A DNA stretch of 64,000 bases from Owenia fusiformis (GCA_903813345.2 CAIIXF020000011.1:9770842-9834841), one strand, 5' to 3'. Counted from the stretch's first letter, positions 45,884 to 57,886 are shown. The notes: a model not told the origin generated them from the sequence alone. Translations and numbers: made by a program.

Positions 45884-46077
45884 ATTCTGAAGAGAACAGT
45901 AGTACCTCTGAAGCAAGTAGTGGATCAGATTCTGATAATGACATCCAAACTGATGGATGTGGGTCACCGAGAATGAAACGAAAGATGCGTCAGAAGCCTC
46001 GGAAAATCAGTCGTGTTGAAGGGCGAGACCAGAAGCGACCAATAGATGAAATCTTATACGATGATAATTTGCCAGAG
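45884..46077 (+). CDS. TULP4: tubby-like protein 4, exon d (charged linker)
   Basis: The acceptor is GTTTACAG before ATTCTGAAG, and the donor is GAG then GTCAGT. With the G from exon c it begins DSEENSSTSEASSGSDSDND, an acidic serine run, followed by SPRMKRKMRQKPRKISRVE, a basic patch. Vertebrate TULP4 has an acidic serine stretch followed by a basic serine/proline region in this position, so the order is conserved while the sequence is not. It has 64 codons plus 2 bases and exits in phase 0. Confidence 0.87.
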
Positions 46078-46330
46078 GTCAGTTTGAAGTACATGATAAA
46101 ATGATGAATCATTATTAGTTGATTGTGGTTGGTAACCCATTTTCACATTAACAAAAAACTAACTATTAAACCATACACATGATCACCAATTTGACTTCTA
46201 TCAGCTCTATGAAACACCAGGAAAACTAGTGAAAATAATGCAACCAATTCAGGTTAAAAAATAAAGATGATCCAACATAAAAACTTGATTTTTATTATTG
46301 TTCTTAACAAACCCCCACTTTGCATTTTAG

Positions 46331-46550
46331 AATAGTAGGCTTGTATCTGTGACATCAAATATATGGGGAACAAAATTTAAAATTTACGGGACTAATCCAG
46401 CTGTACCAGATGAGATGGGAAGCATTACGTATAAGACCAGTCTGCTACATTTACAACCACGGCAGATGACAGTAATTATCAATGATACACATCCTAGAAA
46501 TAGTCCAATAGATGGCAGTGCAGGCTGTAGTGAAGATGAAGAAAGCAATG
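46331..46550 (+). CDS. TULP4: tubby-like protein 4, exon e (tubby domain core)
   Basis: The acceptor is CATTTTAG before AATAGTAGG, and the donor is AATG then GTATTT. It encodes VTSNIWGTKFKIYG, ITYKTSLLHLQPRQMTV and a tail of PRNSPIDGSAGCSEDEESN. The first two are the most conserved signature of the TULP4 tubby domain and fix the identification. Canonical tubby domains bind phosphoinositides through basic residues in this region, but TULP4 is divergent and binding is not established here. It exits in phase 1. Confidence 0.95.
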
Positions 46551-46736
46551 GTATTTTCTTCTGAGTATTTTTCATGAAATTTTTGTCATGTCTCTCAGAA
46601 TATTTACTAGACTACTACTACAAGACTATTTAACTAACTATATTTTCATAAAAACAAAGTTGAGTAAGTCATATAAGTGGGAATGTTTCTTTTATTCTTT
46701 TTAAATACTGTAGTCTAATATCTTTTTTACCTTCAG

Positions 46737-48046
46737 GCAACTCAGAATCCAGCTTCACAAACTCGACACACTGTGGCATTGACGTGTCTGAGATTTCACA
46801 TATCACTGCTCAGTCACCAAAACATTTTCTCACAGAGCCTTTAGATGGCACCATAGTGTTAGAAAACACTGTTAAAGGACCCTCCTTCTCCAGGACAGAC
46901 CCAAATGCTGATTACTATATCATGGATAAAAATTTTGGAGAGGGACCTATTGTAATGAAATCCCCTATGGGTTCATCTAAAGGGTCAAGTTCACCAGAAT
47001 CCACAAACTCGAATGGATTCCATTTAGAAAATAACTCTGATTTGTTACTAAAGGAGACACATTTAGAACAAAGGACTGCTAATGATAAAGTGCAATTACG
47101 GCAGATCTATGCCACCCAGGGTGCCATACCTAAATCTCTTGCAGCTCAACGGACTAAGAAAGTAGGAAGTGGTTGTGGTGATAAACCATCTGAGAAGAAA
47201 GATGGCGTTTTAAATCAGGGATATATTAGTATTATAGGTGGCAGTATAGTTGATGGTGAGGTTCCAAGATGGGCAAATCGGGCCAGCAGTGAACTGAAAT
47301 ACATTGATGATGAAATGGATGATATTACCCTTGATGTTGTCAAGGATACAGATCCCTTGAAATCATGCCACCCAAGGGGTCTTTCTAGTCATGGAATATC
47401 AGTTAACTCTGGGGCAATTAGTCCAGACTCTAGCCCTACAACTTCACTACCCGATAATCAAAAACGGTTGATACTTGCACCAACTGTAAAAAGTAAAGAC
47501 CAAAGTGCAAAAAAACATTCATCTTCTGAAGCTGATGGTATAAAGGACATTGACATGGAAGATGCACAATTTGAAATTAGTATTAACACAAATCTGGTAG
47601 CTAATGCAATTGGCACTTCAAATGAGAGTAGCAACTTTCAAAATGATCATATAGGTACTAAAGATGATACTAAACACCTTGGCTTTGATATCACCCCCAA
47701 ACATTGTGGTAGACCAAGGAAACTTTCAGGGACAGGAGGCACAGCATTCCCAGAATCAACTAGCTCTGAGAAAGATACTGTCATGAATCATGGTAAACAA
47801 TTAAACCTGGATATTCCATCCGGGGTCCCTACAAACCCTTGTTGTAACATCCCAATCCAGTCCAGACATAGTATTACCTCATTAGACACTGATATCATAG
47901 AGGAAAAAATCTCAAATAAGGAATTTGCTGGGAAAATAGACAGGGATTCTATCCATAGTTCCTCATTGCCTAACTCTCCTGCACACAGACCACACATTGC
48001 CAAGCGTGTGAAATCTAAACACGACATTCCTCTCAGCAAAAATAAG
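46737..48046 (+). CDS. TULP4: tubby-like protein 4, exon f (long disordered insertion)
   Basis: The acceptor is CCTTCAG before GCAACTCAG; the two leading bases complete a Gly codon with the G from exon e. The donor is AAG then GTAAGT. At 1310 bp and 436 codons it is rich in Ser, Asp, Asn and Thr without a folded domain, as in the long insertion that splits the tubby domain of vertebrate TULP4. Sequence similarity to vertebrates is not visible in this part. Notable pieces are LILAPTVKSKDQSAKKHSSS and HRPHIAKRVKSKHD, possible basic nuclear-type signals. The first in-frame ATG is well inside, so this is an internal exon and not a separate gene. Confidence 0.9.
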
Positions 48047-48226
48047 GTAAGTTTGCCAATGTTATTATTATAATATAGAAGGACGTGAGTTTTTCATTAG
48101 TTACATTTAATATCTATCTTTGGAAAAATTTTGGAAGCTCAGGAATATATGTGAAAATTACCTAATAATGAAAGATTTATATATTGAAGGCTATAATTAT
48201 TAAACAGATCATGGGCTTTCTAATAG

Positions 48227-48379
48227 GTGAGGAGTCCATTATTTACTCGTAAGATGAAGAACTGCAAATCTGGTATTGATAGTTCAGATGATGAATCAGT
48301 GATTGTTTGTGATGATGTCACAACTGGACGCAATTACAAGAACCTCGAAACATTCCAGAAGTCTCAACTCAGGCAGAAA
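48227..48379 (+). CDS. TULP4: tubby-like protein 4, exon g
   Basis: The acceptor is TTTCTAATAG before GTGAGGAGT, and the donor is AAA then GTAAGT. It has 51 codons and is phase 0 at both ends. It encodes SPLFTRKMKNCKSGIDSSDD and a segment ending NLETFQKSQLRQK. It resembles the charged region before the final tubby strands in vertebrate TULP4, though only loosely. The good splice sites and matching phase support it. The final exon, expected to encode the last tubby strands (a NFQ ... FGR ... YPFSAVQAFA-type segment in relatives), was not found in the remaining 15.6 kb, so the gene probably runs off the right edge. Confidence 0.8.
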
Positions 48380-48865
48380 GTAAGTACATTAAGGCATTTA
48401 GATAGGCTCTCAAATTCCATACCCTTGAGGCAATTTCAAGACCCCTGGGCACAGTATAACCTGTAGTACAAGATCCTTGAACAAAAAAGTATCATTTTCT
48501 TCATTGACCTGAAGGCGAATCTTTGTATGATGAAACAACATTATATCGTAATAGTCAATAGAATAGTCAATTGCTATGAGGTCGTTATTTATTAGGCATT
48601 TTGCAGGATATTTTGAATTAATTTGTGATTTTAAGCATTTTACTACCTCCAATTCAATTTTGAGTATATCTAATTTCAAGAATATTCCCTTATTACTTCT
48701 GTTGTACAGGCCTCTTAGACTTCCACCAATGCGAACATCAGTTCTAACCTCGCGAACTACGTTCTTTGGACTCAAACAATGATTCTCGCATCACGAACTT
48801 GAAATTGCACGCCACCATTTCCTCGCTCCTGAACATATTTCTCCCCTCAGGCACAAAGATCAGAG
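48380..48865. other. TULP4 intron (probable) or 3' region, no exon seen
   Basis: Follows the donor of exon g. A 121-codon minus-strand frame at 48775-48410 overlaps the donor region and shows no similarity, so it is taken as chance. Confidence 0.4.
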
Positions 48866-49440
48866 CTCAAGGGGTTAAACAGGGGTCCATAAAAAATATT
48901 AGATTTTGATATTTTTGAAGAGTACAACAGATTAGTTACTCATAATTCGGAAAGGTTATTGGATTGCTTTCATTTATATCGCAACTCAATAAGGTGTATA
49001 TTAAAGATTAACCTTCCTGTTATCTCAAAATCGGCTTGGAACCACACCATGGGATAAGCATGGGAAATTCCTCCAAGAGAATATTCTAGAGATTAAAGAA
49101 TTGGTGCAGTTTACACAAATTGAGAAATTATTGGCATACATTGTACATGAAACCTATTTAAAACAGCATTTATGTTATTAAAAGTGTCGATCACAATGAT
49201 TCCCAGCCCTCTGAAGTTTGAAAAATAAAAATACCTGGGTGTTAATCCATGGATAATCCTTGAAAATGAGAAATAATTCTCGGATTATATGGTGCAATCT
49301 TATAGTCAATAAAACGTTTTAAAGTGTATTCCTGTTTTTAAGGTGAAAAACATAAGCAAAATGCATAGAAAGACTCCCCCAATTCATTCTACAAACAGCT
49401 TGCACCCCTTTTATGTGTACCTTCTTAGAAGCATAGTACA
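48866..49440 (-). repeat. inverse arm of the 3.5-kb TIR family with a GGGGTTTAACAGGGGTCC lead
   Basis: AAGGGGTTAAACAGGGGTCC (48868) opens a repeat also seen at 49598, 58776 and 60098. From about 48940 the sequence is the inverse of 30020-30410 (GCAACTCAATAAGGTGTATA, CCCAGCCCTCTGAAGTTTGA, CATAAGCAAAATGCATAG). Confidence 0.7.
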
Positions 49441-49965
49441 CTTTCTGATGACAATTTGGCAATAGTGAGCAACCATTTAGAAAATGGTGGCCATTTTGTG
49501 TGTTATTTTATGATTTTTGCTATATGCTTCATTTGTAAAAGTGCCAGCCATGGCTGTTAGATGGGATTTGCTACGCTTTGGCATTGCTGTTGTCTAGTTG
49601 AGGGGTTCAACAGGGGTCCACAAAAAAAGAAAAATATAGATTTTGATACTTTTGAAGATCACAACGGATTATATACTTATGAATCGGTTTTTGGAAAGGT
49701 TATTACCATGACATATTGAAAATAAGATCGTCTGTCTGACTTTTTTTGCATTCAAAATGATAAAAAATAATTGTTCCATTTAGTTCACTACCTTTTAACA
49801 TCATCTTGTTTTTCGTTGAACCGCCAATTGTTTTGATATGTATAAATGAGACATACGTTTTCACGTGTTGAAGACCTGTCAACATTACCATTTACTTATT
49901 ATCCCAACTAACGAAGTTCAGTAGGGATACTGAGTCACTCTCCATCTGTCAGATGAAATGAAGTA
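49441..49965 (+). repeat. AAATGGC-family tail and GGGGTTCAACAGGGGTCC repeat
   Basis: 49441-49600 matches the right end of 37633-39190 (GTTAGATGGGATTTGCTACG). From 49598 to about 49890 the repeat with AACGGATTATATACTTATGA and TTGTTCCATTTAGTTCACTA is shared with 58776-60090. A broken left end, TATCCCAACTAACGAAGTTC, lies at about 49900. Confidence 0.6.
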
Positions 49966-50532
49966 CTTCCGAATATACACCTTACATTAAAGATGCACAA
50001 AAATCCTATCAAATTTAGGTACATCATAGGATCAAAGAAAAGTTCAATAAAAACAGCCGCAAGAAAACTATGAAAATTCTTAAATTAGTGCAAAAATGCA
50101 ATGACAAATACTGTGAAAAGATTAAAAACTTAACTTAAACAAACAGGATGTGGATTTGCCAAAATAACTGTCCTAGAATTTGTTAAAGAAGTAAATATGA
50201 AAAATGGAGCAAGGAATATTGTGACATTTGACTTTTCCCTATATACAAATATAAACCTACAAGATCTGAAAGAAAAACTAAAATGGACCATAGGAAAACC
50301 ATTTAAAGGTGGAAGGAAAATTAGTGTAAATGGTGAAGATGCAAAATGGGGAGGAACTGGAACCAAAAGGACAACCTTTAATAAAAAAGATTGTTTTGAA
50401 CTAGTAGACTTCATAGTGGATAATGCATATTTTAAAGCTGGAAACAAAATAATGCGACAAAAAATTGGAACACAGATGGGAATAGATCCAGCACCATATA
50501 TGGCAAAGGACCACGTGCAGTATGGCAAGTGA
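49966..50532 (+). pseudogene. Penelope-like-type reverse transcriptase, N-terminal/palm remnant
   Basis: In three frame pieces: LTLKMHKNPIKFRYIIGS (49966-50075, ending in a stop), KILKLVQKCNDKYCEK (50076-50140), then from about 50160 a frame with TFDFSLYTNINLQDLKEK, FIVDNAYFKAGNK, and the box QKIGTQMGIDPAPYMA. The LHKNP-type block, the TFDFS-LYT palm and the MGxDPAPxxA block are recognisable marks of an invertebrate RT group close to Penelope-like elements. Frameshifts and stops make it inactive. Sequence similarity stops close to the start of the inverted repeat at about 50540, where a TIR element seems to have entered. Confidence 0.72.
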
Positions 50533-51316
50533 TTTTAGATGGTCATATCTTTTAGTGCAGGCTACCTATGAGCCAAATATCAACTTGACCCCCGCACCCA
50601 GTATAACAAGTCGTCATGGGTATCAAATTGTTCGTCTTGTTGAGTACATTACAAAAACCAATTTTGACAGATTGAAATATGGGTCAGATTCGATAAATAT
50701 GACATAATGTTATGTAATCTATTATTATGACATAGCATTTTTTGTAAAGCATTTTTAAAGGAAATAATGAAAAGAAATCATGAGCTAAACAAATATTAAT
50801 TGTGTATATACTTTAAAATAAATTTTGATAATTATCAAAAATACTTTGGACTTAGAATTATGTAATTATTACATAATTTCCATTGTTTTATGAGTAAAAT
50901 TACAATTTGAATTGTTTTCGTTTTTAAGATAACAGATTTTTTGTTCTAAATGATATAAACGTCATGTGCTAAACCAATTCAAGCAATAATATCTTATTAT
51001 GAGTACAAACCTTTATAAAAAAGACTTAATCTCATTGTAAACAATATATGCCATGCATATGTAGCAGCAAATAACAGTACTTGAACGGTGTATTAAGACA
51101 CAATGATAATATCATTAAATATTTAATCAGATATACTTATCCAAATATTCATGCATATAAAAATCAGGTAACTGTTATGATCATTTTAAACATGATAAAT
51201 ATCAATTTTTACATATAAGGGCTTACATCTTTCAATAGAATCATTATATAATATGATGATATGATTATTTCAAACATCTTTATTCTAAACATCTGGATAT
51301 GGTTTTTCCTCAACCA

Positions 51317-52010
51317 TTATTGTGTTTTGCCAATTACCCACCTCACGGGAACAGATAGACATGCGCAACAATCCTGCAAGTAGGCATCTACAAGCCTGAT
51401 TAGTGCGAAATCCATGTTTACAATAGATTTGGGTAAGATATGCCTTAATTCAATGGGGGTGGATGCTCTCAAAATCATCTTAGGAACCAGACTTCCATCA
51501 ATATGGTAGCATTCGTTGCCTTCTGGTTTCCAAAGTTTGGGCTTTGCTGTGTGAGCACGTTGTCCAGATTTGACATTGGAGATGTGCTGGTAGAAGATGT
51601 TGTTTAAAGCATCTTTTGTTAGTAGCATTGCAGATGCAGGCTTGTCAGTTGTGGATGCCAAAATAAAGCATAGGTCATCCAATGTCATCGTCTTCTTGTC
51701 ATCTACATGGCTCTCACATTGTAGATGCTCATCTGATCCAAGCTTGCATAAATTGCTGAGGTGATCAATGTTCTTGATTAATTTTGTGTAATATATCCCC
51801 AATTTTAGCAAATGAACAGGTAGTGTCACATCCTATAAGGGTGTGAGCTGCTGATAATGATTTGCAAAACTTTTCACCAAGTTTTCTCATATTCTGTGAA
51901 TTGATGAAGCGCTGCTTTGACCCATGGCCACCGTGCATGAATATCTCATGTGACGATGTAAAGAACTGTGTGGTAGTAGTACAAAAACATGACCAACGCA
52001 TCAGCATCAC
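51317..52010 (-). pseudogene. transposon-associated GCDTT-type protein remnant
   Basis: Two overlapping minus-strand frames. The first reads from 52010 with GHGSKQRFINSQNMRKLGEK and then AAHTLIGCDTTCSFAKIG. The second (51829 to 51317) carries CKLGSDEHL, LCFILASTTDKPASAMLLT, KPKLWKPEGNECYHIDGSLV and ASTPIELRHILPKS. A GCDTTSAF-like core followed by a W ... DGSLVP block recalls abundant uncharacterised, mobile-element-linked proteins in marine invertebrates. I do not know their activity. A shift of frame within 51765-51829 and no start-to-stop frame mark it as broken. It lies between the long TIRs, so it may derive from the element's own gene. Confidence 0.6.
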
Positions 52011-52730
52011 TGCATCGAACTATTTCTCTTATTCTTACTTAGCTGTCTTTGACCTTTGTATTGCATGGTAAATCATTAGAGTATCTGCCTCATCAAGACA
52101 TGCTTCCATGTATACTCTCTTACTCTGCACTGTAAGAGCCAGTTGTTGTTATGGTCATTAGCCTTCACCCTTTTTTGAAAACGTCCAGCTAAGATGATTG
52201 ATTCATCACTTTTTTCAAATTAGCAAGATTTGCCTTATTTTACCATTCCTAAGACACCATCTATAATTTGGACCTACAAGACTACATATCAAGTGCGCAC
52301 ATCATCTTCATCCTTTTCGACTCGCTTTGGTTGGCATTCTTCATGAGGTTTTTGTGTTGAATGTACAGATTTCTAACAGATTCTGCATAGTCGCTGGCGA
52401 TGTGACAATGTGACTTTACCACCTCCCTGATAGACCTGGTTTTCTTACAGATTTTAACAAAAATCTTCTGCAGACTTAAACATCAGCCAGATGCTTCACT
52501 TGCCATCTCGATTCACTATACAGTTTAACAATCCTGGACGTGGCTAATAATGCTAAAAGCACAGCCACTCACACTGTATTTTTGTATTGTATTCTTTGTA
52601 CAAATGAATAACTTAATAAAAAAAACAAAAAAAAAACAATCCTGGAAATAAGGCTAGGGTTGCTGTCAAGTGCATATTTCCAACTCATTGTCATATTCTA
52701 TACACGAGATGGTTCTTTTGTGCTTTGTTG

Positions 52731-53243
52731 TACAGGGTGGTCAAAAATGGAAACCTTGCATTTTCCTCATATCTTTGTCATTTTAAGATATTACTCTCTC
52801 ATATTTCACACATTTGTACATCATTCACTATCATACAACAGCACTTTAAACAACATGCTTCAGGTTTGGGCATTATCACGCTGTTGTCAAACCTGCACAG
52901 TTGTCAATGATCCAAATACATTCTTCAGCAGATATGGCCTGAATGACAATTGTCTAATGATCTTACTTTTGAGGTCTGCAATTGTCCTGAGGTCATTCTC
53001 ATACAATTTATCGTTGCCGTTTCCCCACAAGTAGAGACATTTTGGACTACATGTGCAGGTTTGCTGACAGCACAATAGTGGCCACTGGGGCATGTACTTT
53101 AAAGTGCTGTAACATTGTGACTATCAATCTGATGGTCATGAAATATAGTGGGCTGGTAGGAAATTGAATTATGTACAAATGTGTAAAATATCAGTTCTTA
53201 AAATGACAAAGATATGAGAAAAAGTTTTTTTTACCATCCTGTA
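52731..53243. mobile_element. Tc1/mariner-like MITE, ~130-bp arms
   Basis: TA, CAGGGTGGTCAAAAATGG, then CCTCATATCTTTGTCATTTT on the left; AAAATGACAAAGATATGAGA and TTACCATCCTG, then TA, on the right. The arms also share CATTTGTAC and AGCACTTTAAA words. The 513-bp interior has no transposase. Nested in the 50.5-54.5 kb element. Confidence 0.8.
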
Positions 53244-53639
53244 AATGGCCTTCTTTCGGCCTTCTGATTGTCTCATATGCCTCACAAGTCTCCACATCAG
53301 GTCAGATTTGATTGTACTGTGGTATATATATATATATATTTTCTTTTGATGAAATGGGATTCGGTGTTGGTGTCACTTTTGGTTTAACTCATCAACCTTT
53401 GGTTTTCATAGTTACATATATCTGTGTCTTCCAGAGAAGTCTTGTTTTTTTCTGTTCTGCTCCTTGTTATCATTATTATTTTCTGATCGTTTATACAAGA
53501 CCATGGCCATAGGATGTGATGATCCCTTCCCATCAATAGTGTCTTCGATTTGATCAAAGTTATGGATTGCAGCATCCACTAATAAAACCAATATTTCCAT
53601 CATCGGCAGGTTTCTCAATACCACTGAGATTTTTTGTAT

Positions 53640-53840
53640 TTTTACATAAATGGTGGCCATATGAGCAGTCATATTGATAATTCCTTCTCCAGCAGAGGTC
53701 CTACATCCATAAGGCATAAGCCTATAAAATTTGAATCAAATACGTCAATCGGTATTTATGTAATCACCCAAACATACTTACGGACAGACGGGTGGCTTTT
53801 CTATATCCCTCCCTTCGTTTGGTGGGATAACAAAGTATTA
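53640..53840 (-). repeat. AAATGGC-family left-end fragment, inverse
   Basis: GTGGCCATATGAGCAGTCAT, AGAGGTCCTACATCCATAAG and TATCCCTCCCTTCGTTTGGT with GGGATA run opposite in orientation to the left end of 789-1796 and 37633. The TCCG run has decayed. Confidence 0.5.
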
Positions 53841-54659
53841 AATAAACTAGCTAAACATAACCTTTTGTTGAATGCATTCAGCAAGACCATCCTATCTGGA
53901 TGGCCATAAGCTCTGCATAGTGACTCTGATAAAACGATTACTGTATGGCAAACAGATACTGAAAATCTATAAGTCTGTATATATTACATAATATTATATC
54001 CTCATATTAATTATGTTATTGTGGAAATAAAATTGTGCTATCACATCCTTTTATTCATTTTTTTGTATTTGGTGAAGTTTAACCAGTTTATTGCATTAAA
54101 GCGTGTCTTGCAACATCTAATTTCAAATTTTTTAACATTATTACATAATAATTACATAATTATGATTAATATTGATTTTAAATTTCTTAAAATTTTGTCA
54201 TCAATTTTTTCTGAAAGCATTACCACCATTATCTGTTGTTATACTTTGATAAAAACCTAACCATAGCTGTTTTAAACCTTGAAAATATAAAAACATAGAA
54301 AACAATAAATTATGTAACATTACGCTAATTATCTGGAATCTGACCCATATTTGAAAATGTCAAAATTGGTTTCTGAAAACTTCACATCATACCGAACAAA
54401 ATGGTACCACATACGTCTTGTTATACCGGGTGCGGGGGTATGTCATAGAAAGAGGCCTCACTGGAATGTCCCTAGCCTGTACTATTTCACCATGAGTACT
54501 TTCTGAGCAAAAATACAGTGGTTTTTATTAAAACGATATGTTTTCTTTCAAGTGAAGTACCCATGATGATAAAAATATAAATCATACAATTCGAAAAATT
54601 ATTTTACAGCAATGGTGAAAATGTTTAAAGAAGACTACAGAGGAGCAATGATATATAAC

Positions 54660-57600
54660 TAGAGATCGAACGATCTAAGATTGCAAGCAATCTTATGGAG
54701 GCCCTATATTCGTTTCTGAACATTCAAAGGCCAGCCAAAGGTCAAATCTCTAATACAAGGTCATATATGAACTCCAGACAACTTGTAGATGATTTTTAGA
54801 AAAGGTTTGGTCGAATTAATGCAAGTTGAAATTTGACCTTGAAAAATTCCGAAATTTGACCTTTTTCAGTTTTTGAGCTATAATATCTCAAAACTGGAGC
54901 CAAATTTTAATAGATAATCAATTGCTAATATGTGTAGAACCTTTAGTAGAGGAATATATATTTGACTTTCATTTCAAAATATTGATTTGTAGTCTCCAAT
55001 TTTGAGAAACTTAGAAAACACAGTTTTTGATTTCGTTTGATGACCTTGACCTTTGACCTTGCAAATTTTACTTTTTTAGACCACAGAAGGTCTTTTGTGA
55101 ATAAATATACCTATATTTGAATCCAGAAAATCGATTTGAAAAATCAACTTTTTTGACCTTTCGGAGGTTACTGAAGGTCAACCAAAGGTCAAAGGTCAAA
55201 AGTAAGGTTAGACTTGGAATCCTGAGAACTTGTAGATGAGTTTTAAAAAGAAATTGGTCAATTTGACGCAAGTTGAAATTTAGTCTTCAAAAGTTTCGAA
55301 ATTTGACCTTTTTCAGTTTTTGAGTTCCAATATCTCAAAACTGGTACACAATTTTAATAAATAGTCAATTGCTAATATGTGTAGAACCTATAGAGGAATA
55401 TATATCCTGACTTTCATGAAAAAATATTGATTTGTAGTCTCCAATTTTGAGAAACTTAGAAAACACAGTTTGTGATTTAGTTTGATGACCTTGACCTTTG
55501 ACCTTGCAAATTTTACTTTTTTGGACCTCTTTTGTGATTAAATACACCTGAATTTGAATCCAGAAAATCGATTTGAAAAATCAACTTTTTGACCTTTCGG
55601 AGGTCACTGAAGGTCAACTAAAGGTCAACAAAAGGTAAAAAGTAAGGTAAGATTTGGAATCCTAAAAACTTGTAGATGAGTTTTAAAAAAAGTTTGGTCA
55701 ATTTAGATCAAGTTGAAATTTGACCTTGAAAATTTTCGAAATTTTGACCTTTTTCAGTTTTTGAGCTCTTATATCTCAAAACTGCAGCAAACTTTTAATA
55801 GATAATCAAATGCTAATATGTGGAGAAAAAGTGGAGGAATATATATTTAGACTTTCATTAAACTATATTTATTTGTAGTAACCAATTTTGAGAAACTTGG
55901 AAAACACAGTTTGTGATTTAATTCAATGACCTTGACCCTTGACCTTGCAAAATTTACTTTTTTGGACCTCTTCGGGTCTTTTGTAATTAAATGCACTTAA
56001 ATTTGAATCCAGAAAATCGATTTGAAAAATCAACTTTTTTTACCTTTCGGAGGTCACTGAAGGTCAACAAAGGGTCAAGGGTCAAAAGTAAGGTAAGATT
56101 TGGAATCCTGAGAACTTGTAGATGAGTTTTTAAAAAAAGTTTGGTCAATTTAGATCAAGTTGAAATTTGACCTTGAAAATTTTCGAAATTTGACCTTTTT
56201 CAGTTTTTGAGCTCTAATATCTTAAAACTGGTGCAAAATTTTTAAAGATAATCAATTGCTAATATGTGTAGAACCTTTAGAGGAATATATATTCAGACTT
56301 TCATCAAAAAATATTGATTTGTAGTCACCAATTTTGAGAAACTTGGAAGACACAGTTTGTGATTTAATTCAATGACCTTGACCTTTGACCTTGCAAATTC
56401 TACTTTTTTGGATCTCTTGGGGTCTTTTGTGATTAAATGCACCTAAATTTGAATCCAGAAAATTGATTTGAAAAATCAACTTTTTTGACCTTTCGAAGGT
56501 CACTAAAGGTCAACAAAAGGTCAAAGGTCAAAAGTAAGGTAAGATTTGGAATCCTGAGAATTTGTATATGAGTTTTTTAAAAAAAGTTTGGTTAATTTAG
56601 ATCAAGTTAAAATTTGACCTTGAAAATTTTCGAAATTGGACCTTTTTCAGTTTTTGAGCTCTGATATCTCAAAACTGGTGCAAAATTTTAATAGATAATC
56701 AATTGCTAATATGTGTTGAACCTTTAGATGAATATATATTCAGTCTTTCATGGAAAAATATTGATTTGTAGTCACAAACTTTGAGAAACTTAGAAAACAC
56801 AGTTTGTGATCTTGTTTGATGACCTTGAACTTTGACCTAAAAAATTTTACTTTTTTAGACCTCAGTATATCTTTTCTGATTGAATTAATCTAAATTTGAA
56901 TCCAGAAAATCAATTTGAAAAATCAACTTTTTTGACCTTTCGAAGGTCTCTGAAGGTCAAATAAAGGTCATAGGTCGAAACTAAGGTCAGATTTGAGTTC
57001 CTGAGATCTTGTAGATGCTTTTTAAAAAAAAGTTTGGTCAATTTAGAGCAAGTTGAAATTTGACCTTGAAAAATTTCGAAATTTGACCTTTTTTCAGATT
57101 TTGAGTTCTAATAACTCAAAACTTGAGCAAAATTTTAATAAATAGTCAATTGCTAATATGTGTAAAACCTTTAGAGGAATATATATTCTGACTTTCAGTA
57201 AAAAAAATTGATTTGTAGTCTCCAATTTTGAGAAACTTAAAAAACACAGTTTGTGATTTCGTTTGATGACCTTGACCTTTGACCTTGCAAATTTTACTTT
57301 TTTGGATCTCTTGGGGTCTTTTGTTATAAAAGCACCTAAATTTGAATCCAGAAAATTGATTTGAAAAATCAACTTTTTTGACCTTTCGGAGGTCACTGAA
57401 GGTCAACAAAAGGTCAAAGGTCAAACGTAAGGTCAGATTTGGAATCCTGAGAACTTGATGAGTTTTAAAAAAAAAATTGGTCAATTTGTAGCAAGTTGAA
57501 AAAAGACCTTTTTTGACCTTTTTTTGACCTTCAATATCTCAAAATCTAGGCAAAATTTACCTAGACGGCAAAAGGCTTAGACTAATAGAATACTAATATC

Positions 57601-57876
57601 TATCTGTATGCAAAAATTCAGCCAAAAATATTGAAGTGTAGTGTCAGGATTTAAGAAACTTGAAAAAAACTTAGATTTGACCTAGATTTTGACCTTTGAC
57701 CTTGACCTAGATATGAACTAATTTCCCTACAAGTCCAGCCCAGGTCCCTAATAGGACTATATATGAGATAACTCAAAGCTAGCTGGAAGTTGGAGAAAAA
57801 ATGCTAAAAAGAATAATAAATAAATAAAGAAGAATAACTACAAAAATGATAGGAGGCCCCTTGAAGGGCCTCCTAA
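54660..57876 (+). repeat. 3.2-kb array of ~446-bp units rich in AGGTCA half-sites
   Basis: The left boundary is marked by the palindromes AGATCGAACGATCT (54663-54676) and AAGATTGCAAGCAATCTT (54677-54694) with GGAGGCCC; the right by the hairpin AGGAGGCCCC TTGA AGGGCCTCCT (57851-57874). GGAGGCCC and GGGCCTCC are inverse. Between them TTTTTGAGCTCTAATATCTC-like anchors recur at about 54871, 55317, 55759, 56205, 56652 and 57098, a period of about 446 bases, with a seventh degraded unit near 57530. Each unit contains TTTGATGACCTTGACCTTTG and most contain AAGGTCAAAGGTCAAA-like words. Small frames inside are antisense echoes of the unit. Confidence 0.92.
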
Positions 57877-57886
57877 TAAAACAGCT

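Larger units (their letters stand above)
50535..54490. mobile_element. ~3.95-kb long-TIR element inserted in the reverse-transcriptase copy
   Basis: GTGCAGGCTA ... ACCCCCGCACCCAGTATAAC, AATTTTGACAGATTGAAATA and GGGTCAGATTCGATAAATAT (50553-50705) are matched in inverse by ATCTGACCCATATTTGAAAA, CAAAATTGG and GTTATACCGGGTGCGGGGGT ... TAGCCTGTAC (54335-54482). Weaker inner similarity (AATTATGTAATTATTACATA against the same word near 54145) extends the arms to about 350 bp. Outer ends are approximate and no target duplication was confirmed. It carries a minus-strand gene remnant (51317-52010) and a MITE (52731-53243). Confidence 0.7.

Noticed and set aside
46784-48073. Separate gene starting at 46784
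   Set aside because: The codon there is GTG, the frame continues upstream to a splice acceptor at 46736, and it joins in phase to the tubby exon. It is TULP4 exon f.
55068-57484. Several similar 60-112-codon minus-strand frames (KSKICKVKGQGHQTKS)
   Set aside because: The same antisense frame recurs once per 446-bp unit, so it is an echo of the array and has no protein support.
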